This document shows positions 1 to 9,406 of a DNA stretch of 64,000 bases, in pieces. Where the stretch lies: NCBI GenBank assembly GCA_963840805.1, contig CAWJAJ010000011.1, forward strand, positions 620,001 to 684,000, given 5' to 3'. The first letter of the stretch is position 1. Every line of letters starts with the position of its first letter. Under the pieces are notes generated by a model that saw only the letters and a program-made list of their open reading frames with translations, did no database searches and was not told the origin of the DNA. A program made the translations under genes and the position numbers. The stretch is from CADEEN01 sp963840805. Its GTDB lineage: Bacteria; Pseudomonadota; Gammaproteobacteria; Burkholderiales; Burkholderiaceae_C.

Positions 1-794
1 GCGCCGGCGAGCAGCGCCAGCGCCAGCCCGAGGCCGAAGCCGAGGTACGGGATGAACACCGCAAGCCCGGTGAACACACCTACCGGCAACGCCAGATCGA
101 ACCCGGCAATGGCCAAGGCAACGCTGTAGTAGACCGCCAGCGCCAGCATCACCAGCAACTGGCCGCGCAGGTACTGGCCGAGCACGGTGTCGCATTCGTC
201 GAGAAAGCCGAGGACGGCCACACGCCCCCGCGGTGGAATGAAGGCCTGCACACGCTCGACCATGCGTGGCCAGTCGATCAGCAGGTAGAACAGCACCACA
301 GGCATCAGGAAGGCATTGCCGACGAACGCCAGCAACACGCTGCCGCCGATGCGCGCCGAACTGAGCACCGTGCCGATCCAGTCCTCCAGGTTGGCGTCGA
401 GCACCTTGGCCGCGAAAGCCTTGATGCTGGCGCTGTCAAGCGACACCACGACCCCGAACTGCGACAGCCAAGGCGAGAGGCGGCGATTCACCTGGTCGGC
501 CAGCAAGGGTATCTGCTCGCGCAGCAGCGGCAGCTCCTTCGAGATGATAGGCACCACCAGCAAGAGCAGCGCCAGCAACGCTGCGATGGCCAGCACTTCG
601 ACGACGACCACGGCCACCAGCCGCGGCACGCGCCGCGCTGCCAACGCCTCGACCGCCGGATGCAACGCGTAGGCCAATACGGCCGCGACGATGAACGGTG
701 TCAGCACCGGCGCCAGCAACCACAGCAGCAGCGCGGCACCCAGCGCGAGCGCGGCCCAGGCCAGGCTGCGTCGTTGGGTGGGGTCGAGCACCAT
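1..794 (-). CDS. AI-2E family (PerM-like) membrane transporter, C-terminus cut by window edge
   Basis: Reading leftward from an ATG at 794, the frame stays open to the window edge, giving about 264 residues of a polytopic membrane protein. The N-terminus has two hydrophobic helices, then a third near residues 60-85 followed by a charged amphipathic stretch (KELPLLREQIPLLADQVNRR), and further helices after residue 150. This hydrophobic-amphipathic-hydrophobic layout is that of the AI-2E/PerM family, usually about 350 residues, whose members export or exchange small solutes in the inner membrane. The substrate cannot be told. It starts 17 bases after the SirB1 stop and is probably co-transcribed with it and murJ. 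Confidence 0.8.
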   Translation of the reverse strand, partial: MVLDPTQRRSLAWAALALGAALLLWLLAPVLTPFIVAAVLAYALHPAVEALAARRVPRLVAVVVVEVLAIAALLALLLLVVPIISKELPLLREQIPLLADQVNRRLSPWLSQFGVVVSLDSASIKAFAAKVLDANLEDWIGTVLSSARIGGSVLLAFVGNAFLMPVVLFYLLIDWPRMVERVQAFIPPRGRVAVLGFLDECDTVLGQYLRGQLLVMLALAVYYSVALAIAGFDLALPVGVFTGLAVFIPYLGFGLGLALALLAG

Positions 795-811
795 CGAAAG
801 ACGTGACTGGC

Positions 812-1675
812 TCAATGCAGCCGCCGCCCGGCCCGCCGCAGCTCGGTGAGGCGCGCGCCAAGCGCTTGCGCGTCGTCAGCGCTGGCGCGGTTCTCGAGGT
901 AGGCACTGAGGTCGACGGCGGCCGCGGCATGGTCCCCCAGCTCGGCGAGCACCAGGGCGCGGTCGCGGCGCTCGTCCCATGCGTCGGGCAACAACACGAT
1001 CAGCCGGTGCTGCACGGCAAGCAAGCGCGGCCAGTCTTCTGCCGTGCGATGGATCTCTTTGAGATTGCGCAACATGCGCGCCAGCACGTCGCGCCCACTC
1101 GCGGCCTGCAGGAACAGGCCCAGCGGTGCCTCGAACTCGCCGGTCAGCCCCTGACGATGGCGGTAGGGCATCAGGCGCTCCTCGAGCGTCTCGCGCGACA
1201 AGGACTGGCCCGTGAATGGATCGATGACCACCTCGCCCTGCGGCATCTTCAGCTTGACCAGGAAGTGGCCCGGAAACGAGACCGGCCGTGCGTCGAGGCC
1301 GATCTGCTGCGCGATCTCGATGTAGAGCAACGCCAGAGAGATCGGGATGCCGCGACGTGATGCCAGTACGCGGTGCAGGTAGCTGTTGTCCGGGTCGTAG
1401 TAGTCATTCACGTTGCCGGCGAAACCCAGCTCCTGAAAGAAGTAGCGGTTCAGGTAGCGCAGTCGCTGCAAAGCACCGGTGTCGGCCGCGATGCGCTGCT
1501 TGAGCTTGACCGCCAGGGCGTCGATCTGCGCCAGCACGGTCTGTACATCGAGCGCCGGATCGTCGTCCTGTGCAATGGCGATGGCGGCTTCGAGTTGCGA
1601 GAAGTGTCGGTCGTCGGCGACCAGGGTCGCGAAGTAATCCAGCACCGTGGGCGCCTCGAAGCGCAGCGAGCTCAT
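812..1675 (-). CDS. SirB1-family transglutaminase-like/TPR protein
   Basis: The product is 287 residues, the usual size for SirB1 (E. coli YchA-like) proteins. A transglutaminase-like core is visible at about residues 75-165, including SYLHRVLASRRGIPISLALL and a following FPGHFLVKL and VIDPFTG, as in the family. The C-terminal third is helical and TPR-like, with tandem repeats about H-A-A-A-V-D-L-S-A-Y-L. The catalytic role of this family is not established. It lies 15 bases downstream of murJ on the same strand, which suggests co-transcription. Family assignment is from recognised motifs. Confidence 0.85.
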   Translation of the reverse strand: MSSLRFEAPTVLDYFATLVADDRHFSQLEAAIAIAQDDDPALDVQTVLAQIDALAVKLKQRIAADTGALQRLRYLNRYFFQELGFAGNVNDYYDPDNSYLHRVLASRRGIPISLALLYIEIAQQIGLDARPVSFPGHFLVKLKMPQGEVVIDPFTGQSLSRETLEERLMPYRHRQGLTGEFEAPLGLFLQAASGRDVLARMLRNLKEIHRTAEDWPRLLAVQHRLIVLLPDAWDERRDRALVLAELGDHAAAAVDLSAYLENRASADDAQALGARLTELRRAGRRLH

Positions 1676-1690
1676 GTGCTTCAGTGTAGG

Positions 1691-3247
<1,557 letters not shown>

Positions 3248-3357
3248 GCGGTGGTGGTTGCACGCAAGACGTCTGGCCGTGCAAGGCCGATGCAGCGGGA
3301 TTATAGATAGCGACCACTAACGTCCTGACTGCAAGACGGTGCCCAGACTGCTCTTGA

Positions 3358-3366
3358 TGCTATACT
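3358..3366 (+). promoter_or_regulatory. Probable extended -10 promoter for rpsT
   Basis: The bases TGC-TATACT form an extended -10 element (TGn plus a one-mismatch TATAAT). Transcription would start near 3373, giving a leader of about 26 nt before the rpsT ATG at 3399. No good -35 hexamer lies at normal spacing, which is acceptable for extended -10 promoters. The GTG at 3339 lies upstream of this promoter, which argues against it as the rpsT start. Confidence 0.5.
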
Positions 3367-3398
3367 TTGCGTTTGCTTTAACTGCCACCCTTTCCAGC

Positions 3399-3701
3399 AT
3401 GGCCACCTCGACCAAAGCCAAGAAGAAGACCGTTCGCCTCGCCTCGGGCCGCAAGCGTGCGCGCCAGGACGTCAAGCTCAATGCCGGCAACACGGCGTTG
3501 CGCTCCAAGTTCCGCACCGTCGTCAAGAACGTGCAGAAGGCCGTGGCCACCGGAGACAAAGGCAAGGCCGGCGAGTTGTTCCAACTCGCCCAGAGCGTGA
3601 TCGACTCGGTGGCCGACAAAGGCATGTTCCACAAGAACAAGGCTGCCCGCCACAAGAGCCGGCTGGCCGCGAAGGTCAAGGCGCTCGCGACAGCCGCCTG
3701 A
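3399..3701 (+). CDS. rpsT: 30S ribosomal protein S20
   Basis: The 100-residue product is rich in Lys and Arg and ends with KNKAARHKSRLAAKVKALA, the conserved S20 tail, preceded by the central VVKNVQKAVATGDKGKAGELF helix. S20 binds 16S rRNA early in small-subunit assembly. The ATG at 3399 is chosen over an in-frame GTG at 3339, because the extra 20 residues would be hydrophobic and the likely promoter lies between the two. Length is about 12 residues more than in E. coli because of a basic N-terminal stretch that I recall from other Burkholderiales. A strong hairpin follows 19 bases after the stop. Confidence 0.95.
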   Translation: MATSTKAKKKTVRLASGRKRARQDVKLNAGNTALRSKFRTVVKNVQKAVATGDKGKAGELFQLAQSVIDSVADKGMFHKNKAARHKSRLAAKVKALATAA

Positions 3702-3720
3702 CCGCGACGCCCCCTACGCA

Positions 3721-3740
3721 AGGCCCGCTTCGGCGGGCCT
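3721..3740. terminator. Bidirectional hairpin between rpsT and the DUF3579 gene
   Basis: AGGCCCGC-TTCG-GCGGGCCT is a perfect 8-bp stem with a stable TTCG tetraloop, lying 19 bases past rpsT and immediately past the converging DUF3579 gene. A short T-containing tail (CGTCATTT) follows on the plus strand. It probably ends rpsT transcription and may serve both strands. Confidence 0.7.
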
Positions 3741-3742
3741 CG

Positions 3743-4081
3743 TCATTTCTCGGTCGGCGGCGCCTCCGGCAACACGCAAACCTCGCCGAGTTGCAGCTCG
3801 TTGTCTCGGGCGAAGTTCATCACGAAGTCCCAGGCCATCGGCTCGATGCCGCGCAGCGCCTCGTTGACGATCACGCACTTGACATGGCCGACAACCGTCG
3901 GCACGCAGTACGGCGAGTAACCGATGAACGCGCCGATCCCGCCGCCGCCTTCGGGTCGAAAGCACGACATCGCGCTGGCCAGCCGCTCGGCCCAGTCGCT
4001 GGGCCGAAACGTGCGGCCATCCTTGGTGATGCCTTGGATGACGAACTCGCGCGAACGCGCGGGGCTGGACGGGACGGTCAT
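3743..4081 (-). CDS. DUF3579 family protein
   Basis: From the ATG at 4081 the product is 112 residues, close to the roughly 100 usual for DUF3579. Recognisable segments are REFVIQGITKDGRTFRPSDW near the N-terminus, ERLASAMSCF in the middle and VNEALRGIEPMAWDFVMNFARDNEL toward the end. The function of this proteobacterial family is not known. The frame stays open far upstream across the antisense strand of argD, so the start was picked by homology; an ATG at 4245 is also in frame. It converges on rpsT and is divergent from argD. Confidence 0.8.
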   Translation of the reverse strand: MTVPSSPARSREFVIQGITKDGRTFRPSDWAERLASAMSCFRPEGGGGIGAFIGYSPYCVPTVVGHVKCVIVNEALRGIEPMAWDFVMNFARDNELQLGEVCVLPEAPPTEK

Positions 4082-4357
4082 GCTCTGGGCAGCGAGTGAT
4101 GCAGTGCTGGCGCGCGCCGCGGCGTCGTAGGCCACGGCGACCAGCACCAATGCAGGTCGCCGCTGCGGCGCGGGGCCTATTGTGCCTTGGGGTTGTTGCA
4201 GTGCAGCAAGCATCGTGGTCGTTCGCCAGCGGTCCTTGACCGCCATCTCGGCCCATAGAGGCCGAACCGTAGAATGCTCAAGAGCCGGCGCGTGAGAAAA
4301 GTGACGCTGCCGGCCTTTGTATTTCTCGCAACCGATGTCGTTGACGTGGAGCCCGCC

Positions 4358-5554
4358 ATGACCGCCCCCGCCGAGCCGCACGTGATGAAGACTTACGGGC
4401 GCCTGCCGATCGCGCTGTCTCACGGCCGCGGTTGCCGCGTGTGGGACACCGACGGCCGCGAGTACCTCGATGCGCTGGGCGGCATTGCCGTCAATACGCT
4501 GGGCCACGCCCACCCCCGCCTGGTTCCGGCGCTGCAGGATCAGGTGGCCAAGCTGATCCATACCAGCAACTACTACCACGTGCCGCTGCAGGAACAGCTC
4601 GCTGCCAAGCTCACCGCGCTGTCCGGGCTGACCAACGCGTTCTTCTGCAACAGCGGGCTGGAGGCCAACGAAGCGGCGCTGAAGATCGCGCGCAAGTACG
4701 GGCATGACCGCGGCATCGAGCGGCCCGAGATCATCGTCTACGAGAAGGCGTTCCACGGCCGCTCGATTGCGACACTGTCGGCGACCGGTAACCCGAAGAT
4801 CCAGGCCGGCTTCGGCCCGCTCGTCGAGGGCTTCGTGCGCGTCCCGCTGAATGACCTCGCGGCGATCAACGAGGTGTGCGAAACACGGACCAACGTCGTC
4901 GCCGTCTTCCTGGAGACGATCCAGGGAGAAGGTGGCATCAACCCCGCACGCTGGGAGTACCTCGAGGGGCTGCGTCGCGTCTGCGACGAGCAGGACTGGC
5001 TGCTGATGCTCGACGAGGTGCAATGCGGCATCGGCCGCACCGGCAAGTGGTTCGCGCACCAGTGGGCCGGCATCCGGCCCGATGTGATGCCGCTGGCCAA
5101 GGGCCTGGGCTCGGGCGTGCCGATCGGCGCTGTCGTCTGCGGCCCGAAAGCCGCCGGCGTGCTCGGCCCGGGCAACCACGGCACCACGTTCGGTGGCAAT
5201 CCATTGGCGATGCGGGCCGGCGTCGAGACGCTGAGGATCATGGAAGAGGACGGCTTGCTGGCCAACGCCCACGACATCGGTGCCGCCTTGCGGGCCGGCC
5301 TCGAACGCGAGTTGTCGGGGCTGGCGGGTGTCGTGGACATCCGCGGTGCCGGGCTGATGATCGGCATCGAGCTCGACCGGCCCTGTGGCGAATTGCTCGG
5401 CCGCGCCTGCGAGGCCGGCCTGTTGATCAGCGTGACGGCCGATCGCGTGATCCGGCTGGTGCCGCCGCTGATCCTCTCCGACGACGAGGCCGCAGAGATC
5501 GTCGCGCGGCTCGTGCCGCTGGTGCGGCAATTCCTCGCCGCGCCCAGACCATGA
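4358..5554 (+). CDS. argD: Acetylornithine aminotransferase
   Basis: This 398-residue class III PLP aminotransferase shows the N-terminal DTDGREYLDALGGIAVNTLGH, the FFCNSGLEANEAALKIARK cofactor loop, the LMLDEVQCGIGRTGKW segment with the PLP-binding Asp, and the Schiff-base Lys in LAKGLGSGVP at about residue 248. It transfers an amino group between glutamate and N-acetylornithine semialdehyde in arginine synthesis and may also act in lysine synthesis. The ATG at 4358 is preceded by GGAG about 7 bases away, while the frame also opens at 4274. Its stop overlaps the argF start as ATGA, so the two are probably translationally coupled. A TAGAAT at 4270-4275 is a possible -10. Confidence 0.95.
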   Translation: MTAPAEPHVMKTYGRLPIALSHGRGCRVWDTDGREYLDALGGIAVNTLGHAHPRLVPALQDQVAKLIHTSNYYHVPLQEQLAAKLTALSGLTNAFFCNSGLEANEAALKIARKYGHDRGIERPEIIVYEKAFHGRSIATLSATGNPKIQAGFGPLVEGFVRVPLNDLAAINEVCETRTNVVAVFLETIQGEGGINPARWEYLEGLRRVCDEQDWLLMLDEVQCGIGRTGKWFAHQWAGIRPDVMPLAKGLGSGVPIGAVVCGPKAAGVLGPGNHGTTFGGNPLAMRAGVETLRIMEEDGLLANAHDIGAALRAGLERELSGLAGVVDIRGAGLMIGIELDRPCGELLGRACEAGLLISVTADRVIRLVPPLILSDDEAAEIVARLVPLVRQFLAAPRP

Positions 5555-6483
5555 AACCCGGTGATGCGCTGATGAAGCACTATCTGCAGTTCAAGGATCT
5601 GCGTGCCGAGGAGTACGCCTACTTGTTCGAGCGTGCGCGCATCATCAAGACGCGCTTCAAGAACTACGAGAAGTACCAACCGCTCGTCGATCGCACGCTG
5701 GCGATGATCTTCGAGAAGGCCAGCACGCGCACCCGCGTCAGCTTCGAGGCGGGCATGTACCAGATGGGTGGCTCGGTGGTCCATCTCACCAGCGGCGACA
5801 GCCAGCTCGGCCGCGCCGAACCGGTGGAGGACTCGGCGCGTGTGATCAGCCGCATGGTCGACATCGTGATGATCCGCACCTTCGCGCAGAAGAAGATCGA
5901 AGGCTTCGCCGCGCACTCGCGCGTGCCGGTCATCAACGGCCTGACCAACGAGTACCACCCGTGCCAGATCCTGGCCGATGTCTTCACCTTCATCGAGCAT
6001 CGCGGCGCGATCCAGGGCAAGGTGGTGGCCTGGGTCGGCGACGGCAACAACATGGCCAACACCTGGCTGCAGGCCGCGGAAATCCTCGGCTTCAAGGTGC
6101 ATGTCAGCACGCCCGGCGGCTACGAGGTCGATCCGGCGGTGGCCGGCATTTCGCGCACCGATTGCTACCAGGTCTTCGCCGATCCGCTGGAGGCGTGTCG
6201 CGGCGCGCACCTGGTGACCACCGACGTCTGGACCAGCATGGGCTACGAGGCCGAGAACGCTGCGCGCCTGGAAGCGTTCGCGAACTGGTGCGTCGACGAG
6301 CGCCTGATGGCGGCCGCGCGCAGCGACGCCTTGTTCATGCACTGCCTGCCGGCGCACCGCGGCGAGGAGGTCTCGGCGGCGGTGATCGACGGCCCGCAGT
6401 CGGTCGTCTGGGACGAGGCGGAAAACAGGATGCATGTGCAGAAGGCGCTGATGGAGTACCTGCTGCTGGGCCGCATCGGCTGA
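5551..6483 (+). CDS. argF: Ornithine carbamoyltransferase
   Basis: The product is 310 residues from the ATG at 5551, or 303 from a second ATG at 5572, which begins MKHYLQFKDL. The carbamoyl-phosphate loop STRTR is near residue 58, the HPCQ motif near 136 and HCLPAHRGEE near 263, all intact. It condenses carbamoyl phosphate with ornithine to citrulline in the cytosol. The 5551 start forms an ATGA overlap with argD and suits coupled translation, but the shorter start fits homologues slightly better, so the choice is open. Together with argD it covers two steps of arginine synthesis. Confidence 0.95.
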   Translation: MKPGDALMKHYLQFKDLRAEEYAYLFERARIIKTRFKNYEKYQPLVDRTLAMIFEKASTRTRVSFEAGMYQMGGSVVHLTSGDSQLGRAEPVEDSARVISRMVDIVMIRTFAQKKIEGFAAHSRVPVINGLTNEYHPCQILADVFTFIEHRGAIQGKVVAWVGDGNNMANTWLQAAEILGFKVHVSTPGGYEVDPAVAGISRTDCYQVFADPLEACRGAHLVTTDVWTSMGYEAENAARLEAFANWCVDERLMAAARSDALFMHCLPAHRGEEVSAAVIDGPQSVVWDEAENRMHVQKALMEYLLLGRIG

Positions 6484-6549
6484 CCGGCCGGGCCGCGTCG
6501 CATCGGCCCAGACGCGCCATCGCCTCGCCTGCGGACACCGCGGCGGCGA

Positions 6550-8178
6550 TCAAGTGCCCTGACGCAGTCGAAACCGCTGCAGTTTGCCGGTTTCCGTGCG
6601 CGGCAACGCAGTGCGGAACTCGACGGCGCGCGGGTACTTGTACGGCGCGACGGACTGTTTGACGAAGTCCTGCAGCGTCTTGGCCATCGCCGCGTCTGCG
6701 GCATGGCCGGCCTTGAGCACGACGAAGGCCTTGACGATCTGGCCGCGCTCCTCGTCGGCGACACCGACCACGCCGCACTCCGCAACCGCCGGGTGCAGCA
6801 GCAATGCGCTCTCGACCTCCGGCCCCGCAATGTTGTAGCCGCCGCTGATGATCATGTCGTCGGTGCGCGCCTGGTAGACGAACTGGCCGTCGGCCGGATC
6901 GATCAGGTAGGCATCGCCGGTCAGGTTCCAGCCATCCCGCACATAGGTCTGCTGTCGTTCGTCTGCGAGGTACTTGCAGCCGGTCGGCCCGCGTACCGCC
7001 AATCGCCCGACCTGGCCCGGCGGCAGCGGCCGGCCGTCGTCGTCGAGAACACACGCCTCGTAGCCCGGCACCACATAACCGGTCGCGCCACCGCGGGCCT
7101 GGTCCTCAGTCGCGGAGATGAAGATGTGCAGCATTTCGGTCGAGCCGATGCCGTCGATGATGCGGATGCCGGTGACGTCGTGCCACAGCGTGCGCGTGGC
7201 CGCCGGCAGAGCCTCGCCGGCCGACACGCACTTGCGCAGGCTCGACAGATCGTGCTGCGCCGCCTGCATCGCGATGGCGCGGTAGGCGGTCGGCGAGGTG
7301 AAGCACACGGTGGCGCGGTAAGAACCAATCGCCGCCGCCAGTGCTTCCGGGTTCGCCTTCTCCACCAGCGCACAGGCGGCACCGATGCTCATCGGGAACA
7401 ACAGCAGACCGCCGAGCCCGAAGGTGAATGCCAGCGGCGGGCTGCCAATGAATACGTCGCTCGGCACCGCGCGCAACACATGCCGCGGCCAGCAAGCGCA
7501 GGCCGCCATCACGTCGCGATGGAAATGCATCGCCGCCTTGGGTTGGCCGGTGGTGCCGGACGTGAAGGCGATGATGCAGGTGTCGTCGCCGGCCGTGTCC
7601 ACGTTGTCGAAGTGGGCCGGCTTGGCCGCCGCCGCGGCCTCGAGCCCGCTGCCGGCCGCGCCGTTGAACAGCCGCAGGTGCGTCAGCGTCGGGCACTGCG
7701 GCAGGGCCGATTCGAGTTCGTCTGCCAGGCGCGCATCGACGAGGGCGTGCGTGATCTCGGCCTTGGTCACGATGGCCGTCAACTCGCGCGCCCGCAGCAA
7801 CGGCATCGTGCCGACCGCAATGCCACCGGCTTTGACGACGGCGAACCAGCAGGCAGCCAGCATCGCGCTGTTGGCACCGCGCAGCAGCACCCGGTTGCCG
7901 GGCACCAGGCCCATGTCCTCGACGAGCACGCTCGCGATGCGATTGGCCTGACGCTGCAACTCGGCGTAGCTCCAGCGGATCGGCGCGCCATCCGGCGCCG
8001 CGCCGAGCACGGCGATGCGCTCACCGTCCCCGCGCGCGACACGGCGGTCGAGCAGTTCAGTGGCACAGTTGAGTCGCGCGTCGAACTGAAGCTCGGGCAG
8101 TTCGAAGATCATTCGCGGCAGTTGCTCGGGTGGCGGCAATCTGTCGCGCGCGAACGGATCGAAGGGCGGAAGGCTCAT
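6550..8178 (-). CDS. Aryl-CoA ligase, probably 2-aminobenzoate (anthranilate)-CoA ligase or benzoate-CoA ligase-like
   Basis: This 542-residue ANL-superfamily enzyme carries the adenylation loop FTSGTTGQPKAAMHFH near residue 200, IGSTEML near 344, GWNLTGDAYL near 420 and the catalytic-Lys region PRTETGKLQRF near 529. It should activate a carboxylate via an acyl-adenylate to a CoA thioester. The general look is that of the benzoate/2-aminobenzoate-CoA ligase branch (short N-terminal lid, FTFGLGG). It is divergent from kynBUA, whose end product from kynurenine is anthranilate, so anthranilate is the most economical substrate. That is an inference from context; benzoate or another aryl acid is possible. 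Confidence 0.8.
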   Translation of the reverse strand: MSLPPFDPFARDRLPPPEQLPRMIFELPELQFDARLNCATELLDRRVARGDGERIAVLGAAPDGAPIRWSYAELQRQANRIASVLVEDMGLVPGNRVLLRGANSAMLAACWFAVVKAGGIAVGTMPLLRARELTAIVTKAEITHALVDARLADELESALPQCPTLTHLRLFNGAAGSGLEAAAAAKPAHFDNVDTAGDDTCIIAFTSGTTGQPKAAMHFHRDVMAACACWPRHVLRAVPSDVFIGSPPLAFTFGLGGLLLFPMSIGAACALVEKANPEALAAAIGSYRATVCFTSPTAYRAIAMQAAQHDLSSLRKCVSAGEALPAATRTLWHDVTGIRIIDGIGSTEMLHIFISATEDQARGGATGYVVPGYEACVLDDDGRPLPPGQVGRLAVRGPTGCKYLADERQQTYVRDGWNLTGDAYLIDPADGQFVYQARTDDMIISGGYNIAGPEVESALLLHPAVAECGVVGVADEERGQIVKAFVVLKAGHAADAAMAKTLQDFVKQSVAPYKYPRAVEFRTALPRTETGKLQRFRLRQGT

Positions 8179-8275
8179 GTTCGTGCAAGTCGCGTCGGTC
8201 CACTGTAGCGCTGACCGCGGCGCAATGCGTCGGTGCAACCCCGGTGGCGCGAACGGTTCTATCATCACCGGCAGC

Positions 8276-8761
8276 ATGTATCTGACGATCAACGAGACCG
8301 AGAACTGCGTGATGGCGCGCATCACGCGTCAACGCGTGCGCCACCAGGCCAATTTCACATTGCGCCAATACGGCTCGTGGCGCAAGGCCAAGGCCGCGGC
8401 GAGGGCTTGGGTCGACGCGACGCTGCCGCGGTTGCCCGCGCCGATTGCGCGCAAAGGCCTGAAGACTTCGCGGAACACCTCAGGCGTCGTCGGTGTGCGG
8501 CTCGCCAACGCAACGCGTGTGCGCAACGGCCATGCCTACCCGGACTGGCGCTGGGTCGCGTTCTGGCCCGGCTGCGCGCAGACCAGCGGCATCGGCTGGT
8601 CGGTCAAGAAGTACGGCGATGGCCGTGCTTTCGTCAGTGCCTGCCTCGCGCGGCAACGGGAGTCGATCGACCGTGCGGCGATCGACGCCCGCGTGGCGCG
8701 CCTGCGCGGCAGTGCCGAATACCGCGCCCTGTTGCGCCGCAAGCGGCAGTCGCCGCCCTGA
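8276..8761 (+). CDS. AP2-like DNA-binding-domain protein heading the kyn operon
   Basis: The product is about 161 residues, strongly basic, with a central segment NTSGVVGVRLANATRV, then PDWRWVAFWPG and GWSVKKYGDGRAFVSACLARQR. This order (SGVVGV, a Trp-containing strand, then a small helix with the Ala-rich face and R) resembles the AP2 fold found in plant factors and in phage or homing-endonuclease proteins. The start is uncertain: ATG 8276 (MYLTINETENC) or ATG 8312 (MARITRQRV). It ends 12 bases before kynB, so it is likely the first gene of the kynBUA operon. I do not recognise a named homologue; a regulator is a reasonable guess, not shown. Confidence 0.65.
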   Translation: MYLTINETENCVMARITRQRVRHQANFTLRQYGSWRKAKAAARAWVDATLPRLPAPIARKGLKTSRNTSGVVGVRLANATRVRNGHAYPDWRWVAFWPGCAQTSGIGWSVKKYGDGRAFVSACLARQRESIDRAAIDARVARLRGSAEYRALLRRKRQSPP

Positions 8762-8773
8762 TGGTCCAGGGCC

Positions 8774-9406
8774 ATGGCACGCCTGTGGGACATCTCGCCG
8801 CCGGTGCACGGCGGCTCGCCGGTGTTCCCCGGCGACGCGTGCTTCCAGCAGCACTGGGCGGCAACGCTGGGCCCGGGTTGCCCGGTCAATGTCAGCACGC
8901 TCACGCTGTCGCCGCACACCGGGGCCCACGCCGATGCACCGTTGCACTATGACGCCGACGGCGCGCCGATCGGTGCGCTCGACCTCGCGCCGTACCTCGG
9001 CCCGTGCCGCGTCGTGCATGCCATCGGCTGCGGCGCGCTGGTCGAGTGGCACCACATCGCCAGGGCGATCGACGGCGCGCTGCCACCGCGCGTGCTGGTG
9101 CGCACCTACGAACGCATGCCGGTCGCCCAATGGGACGGCGCGCTGGCCGGACTCGCGCCCGCGACCGTCGAACGGCTGGCCGATCACGGCGTGCTGCTGA
9201 TCGGCATCGACACCGCCAGCATCGACCCCGCCGACAGCAAGACGCTCGATGCGCACCAGGTGATTCGCCGGCGCAACCTGCGCGTGCTGGAGAACCTGGT
9301 GCTCGACGAAGTCCCCGAGGGCGACTACGAGCTGATCGCCCTGCCCCTGAAACTGACCACCGCCGACGCCTCGCCGGTGCGCGCCGTGCTGAGGACGCTG
9401 CGATGA
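8774..9406 (+). CDS. kynB: Kynurenine formamidase (arylformamidase), cyclase-like metal type
   Basis: This 210-residue protein opens with WDISPPVHGGSPVFPGD and has the metal-binding signature HTGAHADAPLHY at about residues 47-58, which defines bacterial KynB. It hydrolyses N-formylkynurenine to kynurenine plus formate. Length equals that of known KynB proteins. It lies between the AP2-like gene and kynU, and its TGA overlaps the kynU ATG (ATGA), indicating coupled translation. All expected ligand residues are present. Confidence 0.93.
   Translation: MARLWDISPPVHGGSPVFPGDACFQQHWAATLGPGCPVNVSTLTLSPHTGAHADAPLHYDADGAPIGALDLAPYLGPCRVVHAIGCGALVEWHHIARAIDGALPPRVLVRTYERMPVAQWDGALAGLAPATVERLADHGVLLIGIDTASIDPADSKTLDAHQVIRRRNLRVLENLVLDEVPEGDYELIALPLKLTTADASPVRAVLRTLR

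Noticed and set aside
3743..5530. 595-codon minus-strand version of the DUF3579 protein
   Set aside because: The extension runs antisense through argD; the family is only about 100 residues and matches the last 112 codons.
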